64,000 nucleotides of DNA. Source: Artemia franciscana (Eukaryota; Arthropoda; Branchiopoda; Anostraca; Artemiidae). Shown one piece after another: positions 45,821 through 60,358 of the stretch. Location: assembly GCF_032884065.1 (NCBI RefSeq), contig NC_088864.1, forward strand, positions 19,857,999 through 19,921,998, given 5' to 3'. Both the position numbers and the translations under genes were made by a program. Below the pieces are notes generated by a model. It was not told the DNA's origin and made no database searches. It worked only from the letters and a program-made list of their open reading frames with translations. Each line of letters begins with the position of its first letter. Within the stretch, counting starts at the first letter, position 1.

Positions 45821-46319
45821 AGGCACGGTATAAAAAAAATATTGAGATATATGTATCAAACTAAACGGCGTCACCGAGTATGAGATCAGTTTTCCTTTGA
45901 ATTCTTTTCCAGCAGCAAAGAGTTTGCTTTCGTTTGGGAATGTTATCAATCTATTTTTTCTGTAGCTGCAACGTCTTTGGAATGACAGTCCAGTTCACCT
46001 CTTACTGCCCAAGAACTTTCCAGGATAGCCTGAGTGACACTAATTTCTTCCAGATATTGCGATCAATCCTATTTTTCAGTCTATCAACTCCCTCTTTTAA
46101 CAGACTGTCGATAACCTTTTGTTTTCGACACGCATTTTTCCCGTTATATTTGTAGGTTTATCAGCAAATTCAACATTTTTTCTTTTCTTTTTTTCTTGCA
46201 GTTTAGCTTTTTCTTGATCACAGCTTCTCACTTCTTTCTCATAGCCTTCTCTTGATCTGTATTGCATTCACATTGAGCTTCAAGATGGTTCAAATAACTG
46301 GATCAAGCTCCCCGTGCAA

Positions 46320-48255
46320 GCTTTATCAGGTCACGTGTAATAGGAGCGTTCTCAGGCCTCCAAACATTTTCAATCTGTCAGAAATTGTCAGCTTCGCAAT
46401 CAAAATTCTTTCTCCCATTGCTGCTCTCTGTTTGTACAAAATCTTTCCTGATAGAGCACTATCAGAAAACAGAACACTGCTTTGACAACGCCTGCAAGGT
46501 TTGGGTGCTTATGCTTCCCAAACAAACCTTCACGACACAGGTAATTTACCCAATATTCGTCAACTCTCGTCGTAGCTACCAAGTCTGGATCCTTATCAAG
46601 CTGCTGGAGCTTCCACTCGTCATCCAAAACATCTGATCTTGAGACACCTACTTGTAGTTTGGTAACGATGAAACCAATATCTTTCAAACTTCTTGCTGTT
46701 TTTCTCTCTGTGGGATGAAAGCATCTGAAGCTCTTCAGGAGTCTAGCAGAGACGCTATTCAAGGAGATGTATTTTAGCAAGTAGGAAGCTAAAACTCTAA
46801 AGTGTTCACATACCCTCATCAAGAAAGATTTCTTATGACGTCCTTTAACATCTTTCAGGTAGTCACAAGACAACACGATGTCTACTAAGCCCTCCATATT
46901 TGACAAATCGTCAAAAAGTTTGGCATCTAGCCTCTTAGCCATTGTTTCAGCATTCTTTCCGTTCAAGATAAATCCAGACAGCACTACCATGAGCACCCTT
47001 AGCACTGCAAACAAGAGATGGATCAGTGATTCATCATGATGAAGTTTTTCAATGAACTCTGCAAAGTAGAGTTCACTCTGCCTTCATAGTTGGACTCCAG
47101 AAGATTTGCAATCAACAGATACGAGTTCGAATTCAGAAGTCTTTCGTTTTTTTAGAGATAAAATTCTGAAAATACTCAATCAATGGTTCCCATTCCAAGA
47201 AAAATCTCCGCGAAAGTGGGCCAAGTGTAAGCCGTCTGGTGAACATACGCTTTATAAATCCTGTAGTTGTTACATTCATTACTTGCTGTATTTTCAGAAA
47301 GTCCTCTAATCTAGCCGGCCAGCCCTAACAGAAATAATACACTACTACCACCAATTATGAAACGTTGTCTGCGATAGCTTCTAGTCTTTTTCGGAAAGTA
47401 TTATGAGCAACATGGATTCTGCATGTCTCGATATCTAACGATCCGCTGCCTTGATCTTCAGTATATTGAACTTTCCAATATACTGTTCATCAGGCGCCGA
47501 ATTTTTTTTTTTATTAACAAAAGATCCATCACTCCCTATCATAAGGAGGGTTTTGAGACTTAAATTGATTTTATCAATTGCCTACATAAGCTCACGTTTT
47601 AAATCTTCCGCTTTTGCGTGAATGACATTGAACGACAGGCAAACCTGTTCATTTTCGCAGGCGAGAATCTGACTCGAACCTGGAACTCTTTTTTACTAGC
47701 TTCGTTTGTCGTTTCGTAATACTCAATAAAGTAGTAGGCACCATTTAGATCATCCTCCTAAGGTGAGGCGACAAATTGTCGGTTATGATGTATACAAGCT
47801 CATCTACTCCAAGAGCAGAGTCCTTGAGCATCCCATCCCAAAAAATAGCTTTGAGGGTAGTTGTGATGCTGCCACAAGACACAGTAGGAAGATTCACCGA
47901 GACCGTTATCTGTGTTTAGACATGTTCAGCTTTTAAAGTGTTGTCCTTCAAGCAAGTGAAGGGTAAGTGAGAGTTAGAAGGCAAAGAGTCTCCATTAGCG
48001 TTAGTGCGAGAAGCTACTGCCATCTGTAGCTGCAAAAGATTTAACTTATTGCGTAAGTTTTGCAGATGACCCTCTGTTCTAGCGTGCTGTTCCAGAGCTT
48101 GTATGCCCTTTGAGCAGCCCAATGTCTAGATATATAAGCTGCAGGAAAATGCAGCAGCATCTCTGAGCACTTCAGTTTGCAAATTTTTACAGGGTAAACC
48201 AGTGGGATTATCTTTTAACAACCATTCCTTCAAAAATATGCACTTCCCCATTGTG
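46320..48255 (-). pseudogene. hAT-like transposase relic
   Basis: Read on the - strand: GKCIFLKEWL and QALEQHARTEGHLQNLRNK near 48250-48050 match the N-terminal BED-like finger region. Then come DELVYIITDNLSPHLRRM (near 47790) and DIETCRIHVAHNTFRKRLEA (near 47400). A clean 204-codon frame at 46400-47014 includes RSLKDIGFIVTKLQVGV and TTRVDEYWVNYL. After a frameshift, AAMGERILIAKLTISDRLKM completes the C-terminal dimerisation region near 46350. The order fits hAT-type transposases. Stops and shifts in the middle third make it inactive. Terminal inverted repeats were not found. Confidence 0.72.
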
Positions 48256-48788
48256 CAGGTCTCACTTCAGTATGAAGTTACTGAAAAAATGAAAATATAA
48301 TATAAGCTCAGTTAAATTTAAAAAACAAAAACTATCTTTGCTTTATCACACTTTTGATCTATGAAAAACTAATTTCCATGAAAATTGCAATCTTGATGTG
48401 CATCAAGGTTACCGATGTAAAGATTCTTTAGAAAGTTTTATACTTTGTAAGGGATCAGATATGCCACCACATCGAAACTCGCGAATGAGGAACAGGGCAG
48501 ATTATGCATGAAGATTATGGATGCATCTCTATCTCCCTCCTTCTGGAAGGACATCATCTAATAGCCTTGCCATTTATACTGTGGTGACAACAAAGACTTC
48601 TGTTGTTGAATTTATACCAAGTAGAGACAATGAACAGTGCTATAGCCTTACCATTTTGGTTGGAAATTACACATCGGAACTTACCTTGTTAGCTACCGAT
48701 GTTATGTCTGCTAACAAAAAGGCACCCAACTCGAGATAGGCTATACACTTGGAGATAGCCTCTAAAAATGATTGAATAAAATAAAAAA

Positions 48789-49104
48789 CAAATTTTTCAG
48801 CTGAAAGTAAGGAGCAACATCAAAACTTAAAACGAGCAGAATTATTACGTACATAAACGGGGTTGGCCCCTCCTCAATATCTCGCTCTTTATGTTAAAGT
48901 TTTTTAGTACTTTTAAAAAAGCGTCTTATTGTTCTAATTAAACGGCCATTGTGTTTCAGGAGTCCTTCTTAAAGAATTGGGATAAAATTCAAACTTAGGT
49001 TAAAGAGCGAGGCGTTGAAGAGTGGACAACCCCCTTTATATAAGTAATAATTTCTGTTTGTTTTATGTTTTAATGTTGCTCCTTACTTTTAGTTGAAAAA
49101 CTTG
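48789..49104. mobile_element. Palindromic MITE with ~110-bp inverted arms
   Basis: The left arm starts CAAATTTTTCAGCTGAAAG then TAAGGAGCAACATCAAAAC. The right arm ends GTTTTAATGTTGCTCCTTAC then TTTTAGTTGAAAAACTTG. The arms stay complementary for about 110 bases each, including TCTCGCTCTTTA against TAAAGAGCGAGG, and enclose an ~85-base loop. No reading frame. The precise ends and target duplication are unclear. Confidence 0.75.
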
Positions 49105-49129
49105 TTTTTTTATTTAGCTTCTGATAGTT

Positions 49130-49450
49130 TTTTAAATAATGCCAGGAAATGTGGTCCCCCCCTCCACGGAGAAACCCCTTCACAACGGAAATATCCTCTA
49201 GACAATTCAATCCCAGTGAAAATTTACCCTGGACAGCTACTCTTAACTACTCCGTGCGCAAAACTGAGACAGAAAAGAGAAAGCAAGATGAATAAAAAGA
49301 ATTTTTTATAAGAATTCTGGCAAATTCGCCCAGTGTACAATTTTCTCTGAAAAGTTCACTCCCTAGAAAGTTCCCTCCCTATGGAAAATTCCCCCGTGGA
49401 AAACCCCCAGCGGAAAATTTGTCCCACCCCCCACCCAAAAACATATGCAT
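49130..49450. repeat. Degenerate GGAAAATTCCCC-type short-motif stretch
   Basis: Irregular recurrences of GGAAAATT followed by C-rich runs (CCCCCGTGGAAAACCCCC, CGGAAAATTTGTCCC). Similar stretches occur near 55976-56130 and, inverted, near 57880-58040. It looks like part of a dispersed repeat family whose ends I cannot define. Confidence 0.45.
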
Positions 49451-51080
49451 ACATCCAAATAACAAATAGTATGCACACACATGGGCAAATTTTATAACTT
49501 AAAGACGTTTCCCCTGGAGCTGTGGGGGAGGGGTCTTGTTATACCCAAAGGCATAGTTTTTGGGCCTTTCAACTATACTGAACAAAATGGCTATCTCAAA
49601 ATTTTGCTCGGGCGATTTTGGGAAAAAAGGCGGGGGGGCCTAATTGCCCTCCAATTTTCGATCACTTAAAAAGCGCATCAGAACTTTTAGTTTCTGTTTG
49701 AATGAGCCTTCTCCCGATATCCTAGGACCATTTGGTCGATACGATCACTCCTGAAAAAAATAATTATAAATAAACATTTTTCACCGTAATCTTTCTTCTG
49801 GTAAATAATATAAAATTCCACACTTTTGCAGATAGGAGCTTGAAAACTTTTCAGTAGGATTCTTTGATACGCTGAATATGATGTGATCACTTGACTTTTA
49901 GGGGATGTTTTCCCTTTTTTTCGAAAATCAGGAAAATTTTCTCAGGCTCGTAACCTTTGACGGATAAGACTAAATTCAATTGAACAAAATTTATATATTC
50001 AAAATCAGCATAAAAAGGCGATTCTTTTGATATATCAATTGGTGTCTAAATTTTGTTTTTCAGAGTTTCGGTTACTATTGAGCCAAGTCGCTCTTTACTT
50101 ACAGTTCGTTACTGTGAACTATTTGAAAGCCACACAACGCAAAAAAATGTCTTTTTCTCAATCATTCCACTCTAAATGGGGCTTGCATTGGCCTGGAAAC
50201 ATACATTCTCGGGGAAAAAACCTATCCGTTTTCGTAAAAAAGCGACTTTAGTTACCATTTCTCGTAAATGGTGACAAATAGTGACCAACTTTAAAAATAA
50301 TAACTTTTAGTTGAAATAGTGACCACGAAGTAGCTCTGTATTAGTTACTCCACGTATATTGTCAAGTCAAATTAGGGCTTCGCCTCGGAATGAGAGGCGA
50401 GCTGGAAATTCGTGTACATTTTCATTTTGGTGTTCTAGATGTTGCTTCATAAAATCTGATTCACGCGTCGTAAGTCATTCAAAGTCAAAGGTCCCAAAAA
50501 TAATCTATTTTCAATTATCTAGGTTTCTATTGTTCTAATGATGTTAGTACCTATTCTAAAAATTATAGAGCATAAAATGTGTGACAAGTTTTCTCCCAAG
50601 GATTTTTACAAGCACTCAATCAACTTTTGAGATAAAGGGCGAAGAGCCCTTGTCATACATACTGTAAGGCAAGGCCAACTGTAAAACTATAAGGTAGGAC
50701 TAGGCCATCTAGATGAATATTGCATTGGCTATGTCATATATCGGTGAATAACATTATTAAATCGCTCATATATAATTGAACAATTTGTATTTATACAAAT
50801 GTATTTATACAAAATCAAATGTTGTATTTGATAACACCTTAAATGTATCTAATATATTTAAATAACTCTTACTTGACTGTGGAATTAAGAACCCATTGAA
50901 TGAAATACTTACTGTATTTTTTGGTTTCTATTAATTTAGTGAACTTATATTTTAAGCTGAAAATTAATTAGTATTTTGTAAGCTATTAACATTGCAACTG
51001 ACAAAGTGCTCCTAAAATATGGCTCTTTTCTATTAAGTCTGTACCTGAGAAATAGTGCATTTAACTGGTAAATCTATAAA
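49451..51080. other. Non-coding, nothing firmly recognised
   Basis: AT-rich spacer with some dispersed-repeat flavour around 49500-49700. Several short frames, none with family resemblance. Confidence 0.4.
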
Positions 51081-51095
51081 GCTTGACAATAGCTC

Positions 51096-51164
51096 AGGTG
51101 ATGACAGTGAAACCGAAAATCTCAAGCAACCCCAAGGGGATTATGGCGAAGAAGAAGAAAGTTA
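51096..51164 (+). CDS. Candidate 3'-terminal exon of an unidentified gene (weak)
   Basis: After a TTGACAATAG acceptor-like site a frame reads SGDDSETENLKQPQGDYGEE, ends in EES and stops at TAA 51162-51164. An AATAAA hexamer follows at 51246-51251. The acidic, repeat-free composition and the nearby signal suggest a terminal exon. The acceptor is weak and no upstream exon was recognised, so it may be chance. Confidence 0.22.
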
Positions 51165-51329
51165 ATAATTTCGTTCTTCAAATTATTAAAAATTTTTACA
51201 TTTTTACCTCAGTTAGTTTAAGTTGAAAGAATTAAAACAACCACTGAATAAAGATAAAATTTCAAATTCATTTATTCACTCAAAAGGCAGGCATCGCAGA
51301 ACATTTCCATAACTAATTTGTCTCCGCTG

Positions 51330-51830
51330 CTCTCATATGCTGTGTGCCCAGTGGCTTTCTATTGAGACTGCTCCCAAGCACTGAGAAGCTGCACGGTGCA
51401 AGGGTGCCGAGAATAGATAGCCTACCCATTACTCAAGCGGCTGCTCCCTTAACTAGACAAAAGACTTGATCGTTCTGCATTTGATCGCCCTATGTTTTTA
51501 ATAGCACTTGAACAATTCAAGCTGTGGTCACTGGCTATTCAGAACTTCCAGTTGCCCATTAGCTAACTTGAGATCTACTGCTCACGGTTGCTTGAGCTGT
51601 GAATGGTTGTCGTTGGTCAAGCGGTCCCGTTAATAAGCCAATACCAAAAGGATTCTATGTGTACTTGTATCTTCCTAATCTAGGTAAGGTTCCAGGAGTA
51701 GCCTCCTCTACACTGATAACGGACATACCAAACTCACCTCTTCCGCCCTCATATGTAATGTGCCCAAGGGCTTACTAGTGAGAGTCGTCTCAAGCAAACC
51801 ATACCATGGCAAGCAACAAATTGCAAAATA
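51330..51830. repeat. Diverged direct repeat, offset about 420 bp
   Basis: CTCATATGCTGTGTGCCCAG near 51336 and CTCATATGTAATGTGCCCAA near 51749 start two related stretches. Both continue with GGCTT, a (T/A)GTGAGA-like block and CTCAAGCA. Origin unknown. Confidence 0.45.
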
Positions 51831-53336
51831 TAGTATGAAGTAATTCATCTAGAGCTGGCAGTAACATTGTTGTCCTTGGCTCAAGGAATTCATTTTACTA
51901 ACCTCATTCCTGAGGTTCTAAATCACGCGCTGACTGCCCTACTATTTTGGAGCTTATGCGCAATTTGTATACTGATGAGCTGCAGAACTTGTCAGTCGAG
52001 GATAAGATAACTGGATAATTTTATATATGGATAATATTCATGCGTAGGAAAAAGGTCTTATTATATAGGGGTCCGTCTTTCTCAGGTATAGACTCCATAG
52101 AAAAAAGTTGTATTATACGAGTTCACATCCCATGTCCTAATCTTAATACATAAATAATATTGAACAGTTTACATATTTTGAAAAAAAAAATAGTTGATTT
52201 CTTTTCTATTAAATTTTTTTAATATGACAATTTTTTTTTAGTTTTTCAATAAATTAATATGATGTCAATATATTTAATGAGTATTTCATTTATTGAGTTT
52301 AAATGCACAAAGCAGGTTTGTTAGTATTAAATGAAAGTGATAAGTTTTGTGTTAATGATATTGGATATAACTTATTAGCTAATATATCCTAATACCCCAC
52401 AAATTATTCGTTATTAACGACATTTGCTAACTTTATACAAGGCTTGACTCCCCAATTTTAACAGTTGGAGTTGCATCACAGCATCCTCCTTGCCCACACT
52501 CCACCTTGTATCTCAAAAACCGTTGACGGCATGATAAAATGTTGGAACAAAATATGTCACCAATTGTGTTCTATAGTTTTTATAATAAATGTTGTTATTA
52601 TTGAGACGATAGAAACCTAAATAGTCGTGAAAAACTAATTTATGAGACATGTGTTGTTGAATAATATGAAACTTTTGAGATAGCTTTTAGAACGCCAAAT
52701 GAAGTTGTGTACGAGTTTTTAGGTTCTCATTCCTGAAGTGCCTTCATTTTGTTTGCTTATTTGACTAGAATAATACTATATAAAGTAAGGTCCAAAGCTG
52801 AACAAACTTAAATTGATTGGGTGTTACCTAAGATTTTGACTGCTCCAGTCAGATTGATCATTTTTTTATTTGTGCGGCAACACTGGTCATACAAACAATG
52901 GTTAGTCCTTTTATGATACTTCCTTTTCAATTCCAAACTTAGTCTAAAATTGTAATTGAAAAATAAATAGTGTTAATGCAGAAGTTTATGTGCATTGTCC
53001 TTGTGTCTGATATATTCTTGCCAGTTAATTTTTCTGATTTTTAAGATTCAATAAATCTAAAATTCAGCTCAAAAGCTGAATCTTGAGAAAACTCCTGAGA
53101 AGCTGAAAAATCATCCTGAGTATACAACAGTTTATTGGAAATATCTATTTTGCCGTAAAAAATTGTGATAGAATACAAAATGGCAAACTTTTTCACTTGT
53201 GTGCACATAAGCCCTTTAAAGTCATTGAGTACCTCATGTGTTCTTTAGCTTTTGGACCTTTCAAACGCCCATAGAGTCAAAGAAAAACATACTCAAAGCA
53301 ACATTAGGTATAAATTTTATTTTATCAAAGGTAAAG
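51831..53336. other. Non-coding, nothing recognised
   Basis: AT-rich spacer without recognisable coding or repeat structure. Confidence 0.45.
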
Positions 53337-53344
53337 TAAGGACG

Positions 53345-53666
53345 TCCTGGCCGAGTAGATTGGTGCGCTGGATTCAGGATCCTTTTTCTGAGAGGGCGAG
53401 GGTTCGAATCTTAGTGTGCCCAACTATTCAGTTTGGGACAGGGGTCAGCGGCGTGACTTTATAAGCTCAACCAGAGTCGACCCAGCTCTAAATGGGTACC
53501 TGGAGAAATCTGGGGAAGGTAAACAGGAAGGATGTGCAAAAGCACGGGATGGTTGACCCCAACCTCCCATTGCACTTCCTGGTTGAAGGGTCAAAAAATT
53601 GAGATCGGCACCGCCGGTAGGGACTGTAAGGTCTAATGCCGTATTCTTTACCTTTACCTTTTAAAA
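53345..53666 (+). mobile_element. tRNA-Leu-derived SINE with target-site duplication
   Basis: The head resembles tRNA-Leu(CAG): A box TGGCCGAGTAGATTGG at 53348-53363, an anticodon-like GGATTCAGGATCC and B box GGTTCGAATCT at 53401-53411. The body carries a conserved-looking block CAGCTCTAAATGGGTACCTGG-like near 53490. The 3' end is a CTTTACC repeat. TAAGGACG occurs at 53337-53344 and again at 53667-53674, which fits an 8-bp target-site duplication. The intact boxes and duplication suggest a relatively young insertion. Confidence 0.85.
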
Positions 53667-53674
53667 TAAGGACG

Positions 53675-54884
53675 GGCCTAGAACCTATCTTCTGTACAGT
53701 CTTTCAAGTCCTAGAGAGAGGGAATTAGGAGAGATAATAGCTTGAAAATACCTCTATTGGATATAATTAAAGCTGGTGATGCACTCCTGAAGATGATTGG
53801 AAAACTATTCAATCCACCTGGAGGGCAAAAACTTTTCTACAATATATCCCAATGATAGTGAATAATCTTTGCGTTACGAGAATCTATAGAACACTGTAAA
53901 ATGAGAAGAAAAGCAACAATAAATAAACCTGACCCATAGAAAATGCTAGCCTGGACTCAGCCAATAAAATATTATTTTGAAGGATTCGTTGATGTTTAAG
54001 GCTGGTATACTTCAGTGGTACCAATTTATGAAAATGTAAAGAGGGGAGGGCAAATTCGTTTTTTCACTTCCTCAGTGAGAATACAAAACATTTTTTAAAG
54101 AAAAACACTCCCCAAAACGATATTTTTAAACATGTAGATGAGGGGAAGGAATCTAATAGGTGCAAATACCCCCCACTCTTATTGGCGGGTTTAACAACCA
54201 AAAACAAGAGAGTACTTCCCCTCTTTTAATGAAAGAAGGTTTGAGTTTGGCTAATGTGCGAATAATAGATTATTTGTCAACAGGTCAGAATGATTTTCAA
54301 TAGCAGATATTTTCTGGAATTCAAAAGTCTGACGTGCAAAAGTTTCATTTTGATTGATTTTCACAAAAAGTATTCCTTTTGAGTCAAATTTGTCTTAAAT
54401 TATTTGAAGCATGTAAATTTTTAGCTTGGCTGTATGCCTGCGTCTAGGCACGCCAGCAGCATTATCCCAGTATCACTTTATCCCTGTGTCCCCAAGACTC
54501 GCACCCAAATACTTTAAAAGTCCTTTTTTGCATATTTTCATTGAAAAAAAAATCGAAGTTACAACAAAATTGCCTGCCCCCTAAATTTTGAAAAATAAGT
54601 TAACCACAATATTTTCGTGAATCGATGCCCCTGCCTGTGCCCCAAAAGTTTAAAATGTGGCCAGAAATCGCAACTGTGCTTCTTCGATGAATCTGATGTA
54701 TTAATCAAATCGAAGTTTGATCAAAAGGTCAAGTTTCTGTATTCTACGACTACGTTATGATAACTACCATCTTCAATTTTTAATTCCAATGTCAGCTTTT
54801 CTTACGCAGGGCGGAAAGAATGTTTTTCAAGTTTTCTATAATAAATAACAATAAATAGAACACAATTTAGTTAAATTTTCACAT
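53675..54884. other. Non-coding, partly 3' UTR of the - strand gene
   Basis: The part nearest 54884 is the likely 3' UTR of the terminal exon to its right. An ATTAAA hexamer is present on the - strand near 54780. A small stretch near 54255-54300 recalls the dispersed ~200-bp repeat. Otherwise nothing is recognised. Confidence 0.4.
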
Positions 54885-55148
54885 TCATCCTATAACATTT
54901 TTTAACTCCTCATTATCTTTAGAATTTTCCAAAAAAGCTTCAGGGAATGGGTTCCTAACACTTAAGTCATCATCATCATCTTCTTCTTCTTCAGAGGCAG
55001 CCTCTATGATTGCAGATTCAGCTAAATCCATGGATCGTTTGCCACTTCCTTCAAATTCATCTTCCATGGCCATTTCGGCGCTGCTTTCTATCGTTGCCTT
55101 AGTTTCATCATCTGCTGCTATGCGGAGTTCAAGCTCCTCATCTCCAAA
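54885..55148 (-). CDS. 3'-terminal coding exon of an unidentified acidic protein
   Basis: A frame of 87 codons plus stop on the - strand, opening in phase 0 right after a good acceptor (TTCAACTTTATTTTAG). It starts FGDEELELRIAADDETKA, continues MEDEFEGSGKRSMDLAESA, then an acidic run EEEEDDDDD, and ends NPFPEAFLENSKDNEELKNV-IG. The phase, the acceptor and the non-repetitive composition make a real exon likely. Earlier exons must lie at higher coordinates, and none was recognised before the window end. I do not recognise the family; the acidic tail suggests a nuclear protein, which is only a guess. Confidence 0.62.
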   Translation of the reverse strand, partial: FGDEELELRIAADDETKATIESSAEMAMEDEFEGSGKRSMDLAESAIIEAASEEEEDDDDDLSVRNPFPEAFLENSKDNEELKNVIG

Positions 55149-57440
55149 CTAAAATAAAGTTGAAACAATTTGTAATTGTAGACTTTTAGAAATGTTACAG
55201 CGGACAACAGTTCAATTATCGCCGAATAAATTAACGATTGTCTTTAAGAAATAAAAATGCTGGAAGAATTTGAGCTATTTTTCAAGCCGAAAGAACAAAA
55301 AAAACAAGACTAGTTTGAGAAAATACTGAAATATACGGTGATCCGTACTGCGGTTGAATTCTTTATGCATACATACTAATTAATAATAAACGAATCGAAA
55401 TTAGTTTATTAATTAAAAGAAAACTTTAGTAAGCAGTAATAGATAATAAGTTGCAATTTATAAACTTAAAAAATTTATATTCGTTGATTTCATAGTGTGT
55501 ATAATATTTTGAATGAGTACACAGCTGAAAAATTAAACGTTCATAAGGTTCTTTGAAAGCATAAAATGAGTTAATTCCTTTAGAAGCAAACATTCAGCTA
55601 CCATACTGGCTAGGGTCCAAGCTATGACTGTGTGAATACGCAATGATGGTTTCAATTCAACTTTTTAGTCCAGTCTTGCGTTCCTTATAACAAAGGTCAG
55701 GGTTGGAATGGTACATTTTTATTTTGATTCGTTTCAATTCTATTCATGTTTGTGTCTGCTAATTATTGATTTGTAATTAGTCCAATCGGAAAATTTGGAA
55801 GTCCGTTTTTATTTTTTTATTTCTACAGTCTTGAGTCCTGGTTTGTTTATATGACGACAAGTGATGTGGCTGCTACAGCTTTTTAAGCTAGAAGTGTCTT
55901 CAAATTTCACTTAATCATTAGAATTTTATAGCCTACTAGCTCACCCATCGTGCGTTGCTGCAATCTGAAAAGAAAATAAGTTCAAGGAAAATTCCTGCCG
56001 GAAAATTCTTCCCCACAGAGCCTCCCCCCTTCATATTAATAACGATTGTGTTTTTAATTTTAAAAATACGTGAAAAATTCTCTACCCACAGAAAACCCCT
56101 CTGGAGGAAATTCTTCCTATAAAATCCCCCTAAATGTTTATAACAATAATATTTTGGAATTTAAAAGTATCTGAAAATTAGGTTAGGACTAGTAATTTAG
56201 CTTTACCACCCCAATGTCATCTATTCCGTGTGTTCTTGTTCAAGGTCTCTAATTTTAGTCAGTACGAAAAGTATTCGAAAAATTCAGAGGGCCTTGCGGA
56301 AGGCAAAAACCTTTAAGACCTAAAACCTTCCCGAGACTGTACTCAGCAACTTCTTAAAGTTTCTTGGGGATTGTATGAACAGTGTAGTAATATATACAGG
56401 ACAAACAGGGATACATTTGTTTTTGTCTATACAGATAACACTGCATAATTTTCTTTTAGAAGATCATACAATTAATTGAAGATATATAATGAACCTCGCC
56501 AAATTTTATGAAGCTATATTGCAGAAAAGCACATCTGAAAAGATAATTTTTCCCATTTCCTAACTTGACCCCCCCCCCACCCGCTGAAACAGATTCATTC
56601 AAATACAAGTTTTGTAACCTGATTGACTTGTAACCATTGAGCTGCTTTGCTTTTCCTCTTCGTTAAATCATAATTGTTAACCAATAAATCGTTACCGTTA
56701 CACAAGAATATGGTCATTCCACTTTCCAAATTCTTCACAAGTAATAAAACCTCTGAATTTTTCAACATGTAATAAAACTTGACTGGGAAAAATTAAAATA
56801 ACTATAGTGTCATTATAGATTTAATAAATCACTCAAAAATATATAAAGTCAGGGAGTGTAAAAAGGAGTGTAGTACCTAGATGATAGTAAGCGGGAGTGG
56901 AGGGAGAGCTCTAGGGGTATAAGACATGTTAGAACTTAAGGAATGTCTTTTGCTTTGTTGAATCCATTGAATTAGGATAGATTTTTCCCAAAGTTCGAAT
57001 TAAGAATTACTCTCCTGACCTAAGGAATTGAAGGAGTTGACAATGGGAATCAAGACACGCTACAATTATAGTAGAGCAGGCCACTCTTCTAGAAAAGCCA
57101 ATCTACAGTAGTAGGATCTACAAAGGAAGGTACAGTAAATTAAGTGAATCTCAATTGATTTTTTGTTGTTGTTTGTTCAGAAAACAGACAACACAATCCT
57201 GTGATTCAGTCTTCTCACATGTTTGATCTTTAAAGATGTCAGTTTTGTTTTCTTTTGAGTGGGGAAAAGACCCCCACATTATTTCTAGGGGATAGAGGGG
57301 GAGGCGTAGACATAATGTAAAAATTTCATTTCTTAGGATGGAATTCCCCTCCCCCTTTATGCTAAATGTATGGGGCTTAAGATAGGGTGGTGAGGGATCA
57401 TAGACCTGATATTTTTTTCAAGTTGGAGTCAAAACAGTCC
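55149..57440. other. Probable intron of the - strand gene, nothing coding recognised
   Basis: AT-rich DNA with a GGAAAATTC-type short-motif stretch near 55976-56130 and C-runs near 56568. No exon could be supported. Confidence 0.4.

Positions 57441-59655
<2,215 letters not shown>

Positions 59656-59719
<64 letters not shown>
59656..59719. repeat. (CT)n microsatellite
   Basis: About 31 CT units, uninterrupted. Confidence 0.95.
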
Positions 59720-59722
<3 letters not shown>

Positions 59723-60358
59723 AGGCTGTTAGCAAAACCATAAAGTTTTTTTTTGTCTTTCGCTCTAAAACCAAAATCTTATTTTAATTTAACAATATTT
59801 TCGCAATTTCAGAAAACTTTATAGGAATTCCCTGAGCATGAACGTGGTATACTTGATGATTCTGGTGATACGTTCAAATTATATTGAGTTTTGATGTTTA
59901 GACATTAGGCTACCTTTGAAATATTTCTCTCGAAATTATTTATCTGTTTGATTTGCATTTTCTTTTAACTGTATTTTTTCCTCTTTAGAATGATTTCACT
60001 TTTTTCATTTGGAAGGTTTGAAGGAATCCTTCTTAACATCAGGATTTCATGTGTATTTCACTCATGCTTAGCAGAGTAGAGCCCAATTCAGTGAGTGAAG
60101 GACATAATTTTCCTCCTTTGGAACCACTTGACAATAATTGGTTGTTTTTTCATTCGAAAACTTTGCAAAATCTTCCTCAGATTCAGAATTATGTACACAC
60201 ATTGTCCACAAAAACTGTTACTGTCAATTGGGGAGGCAGAAGTACATGAAACATTAGATGGATCAAACAGCGAACTGGTTTTAGAAGCGCTTAGAATGGG
60301 GAAGCCGTATTGTATGGCCCAAAATATGTTTATCCTTTCTTGTTTTACAATCCATCTA
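59720..60358. other. Spacer with unassigned overlapping frames
   Basis: Frames on both strands around 60049-60456 (up to 122 codons on the - strand) lack recognisable motifs and have AT-biased composition. On the + strand, PPLEPLDNNWLFFHSK and SELVLEALRMGKPYCMAQNM look mildly protein-like in two frames and could be a decayed transposon gene. I cannot name it. Confidence 0.25.

Noticed and set aside
47685-47720. GGTTCGAGTC-like Pol III B box on the - strand
   Set aside because: No A box or tRNA fold at the right distance; it lies inside the hAT relic.
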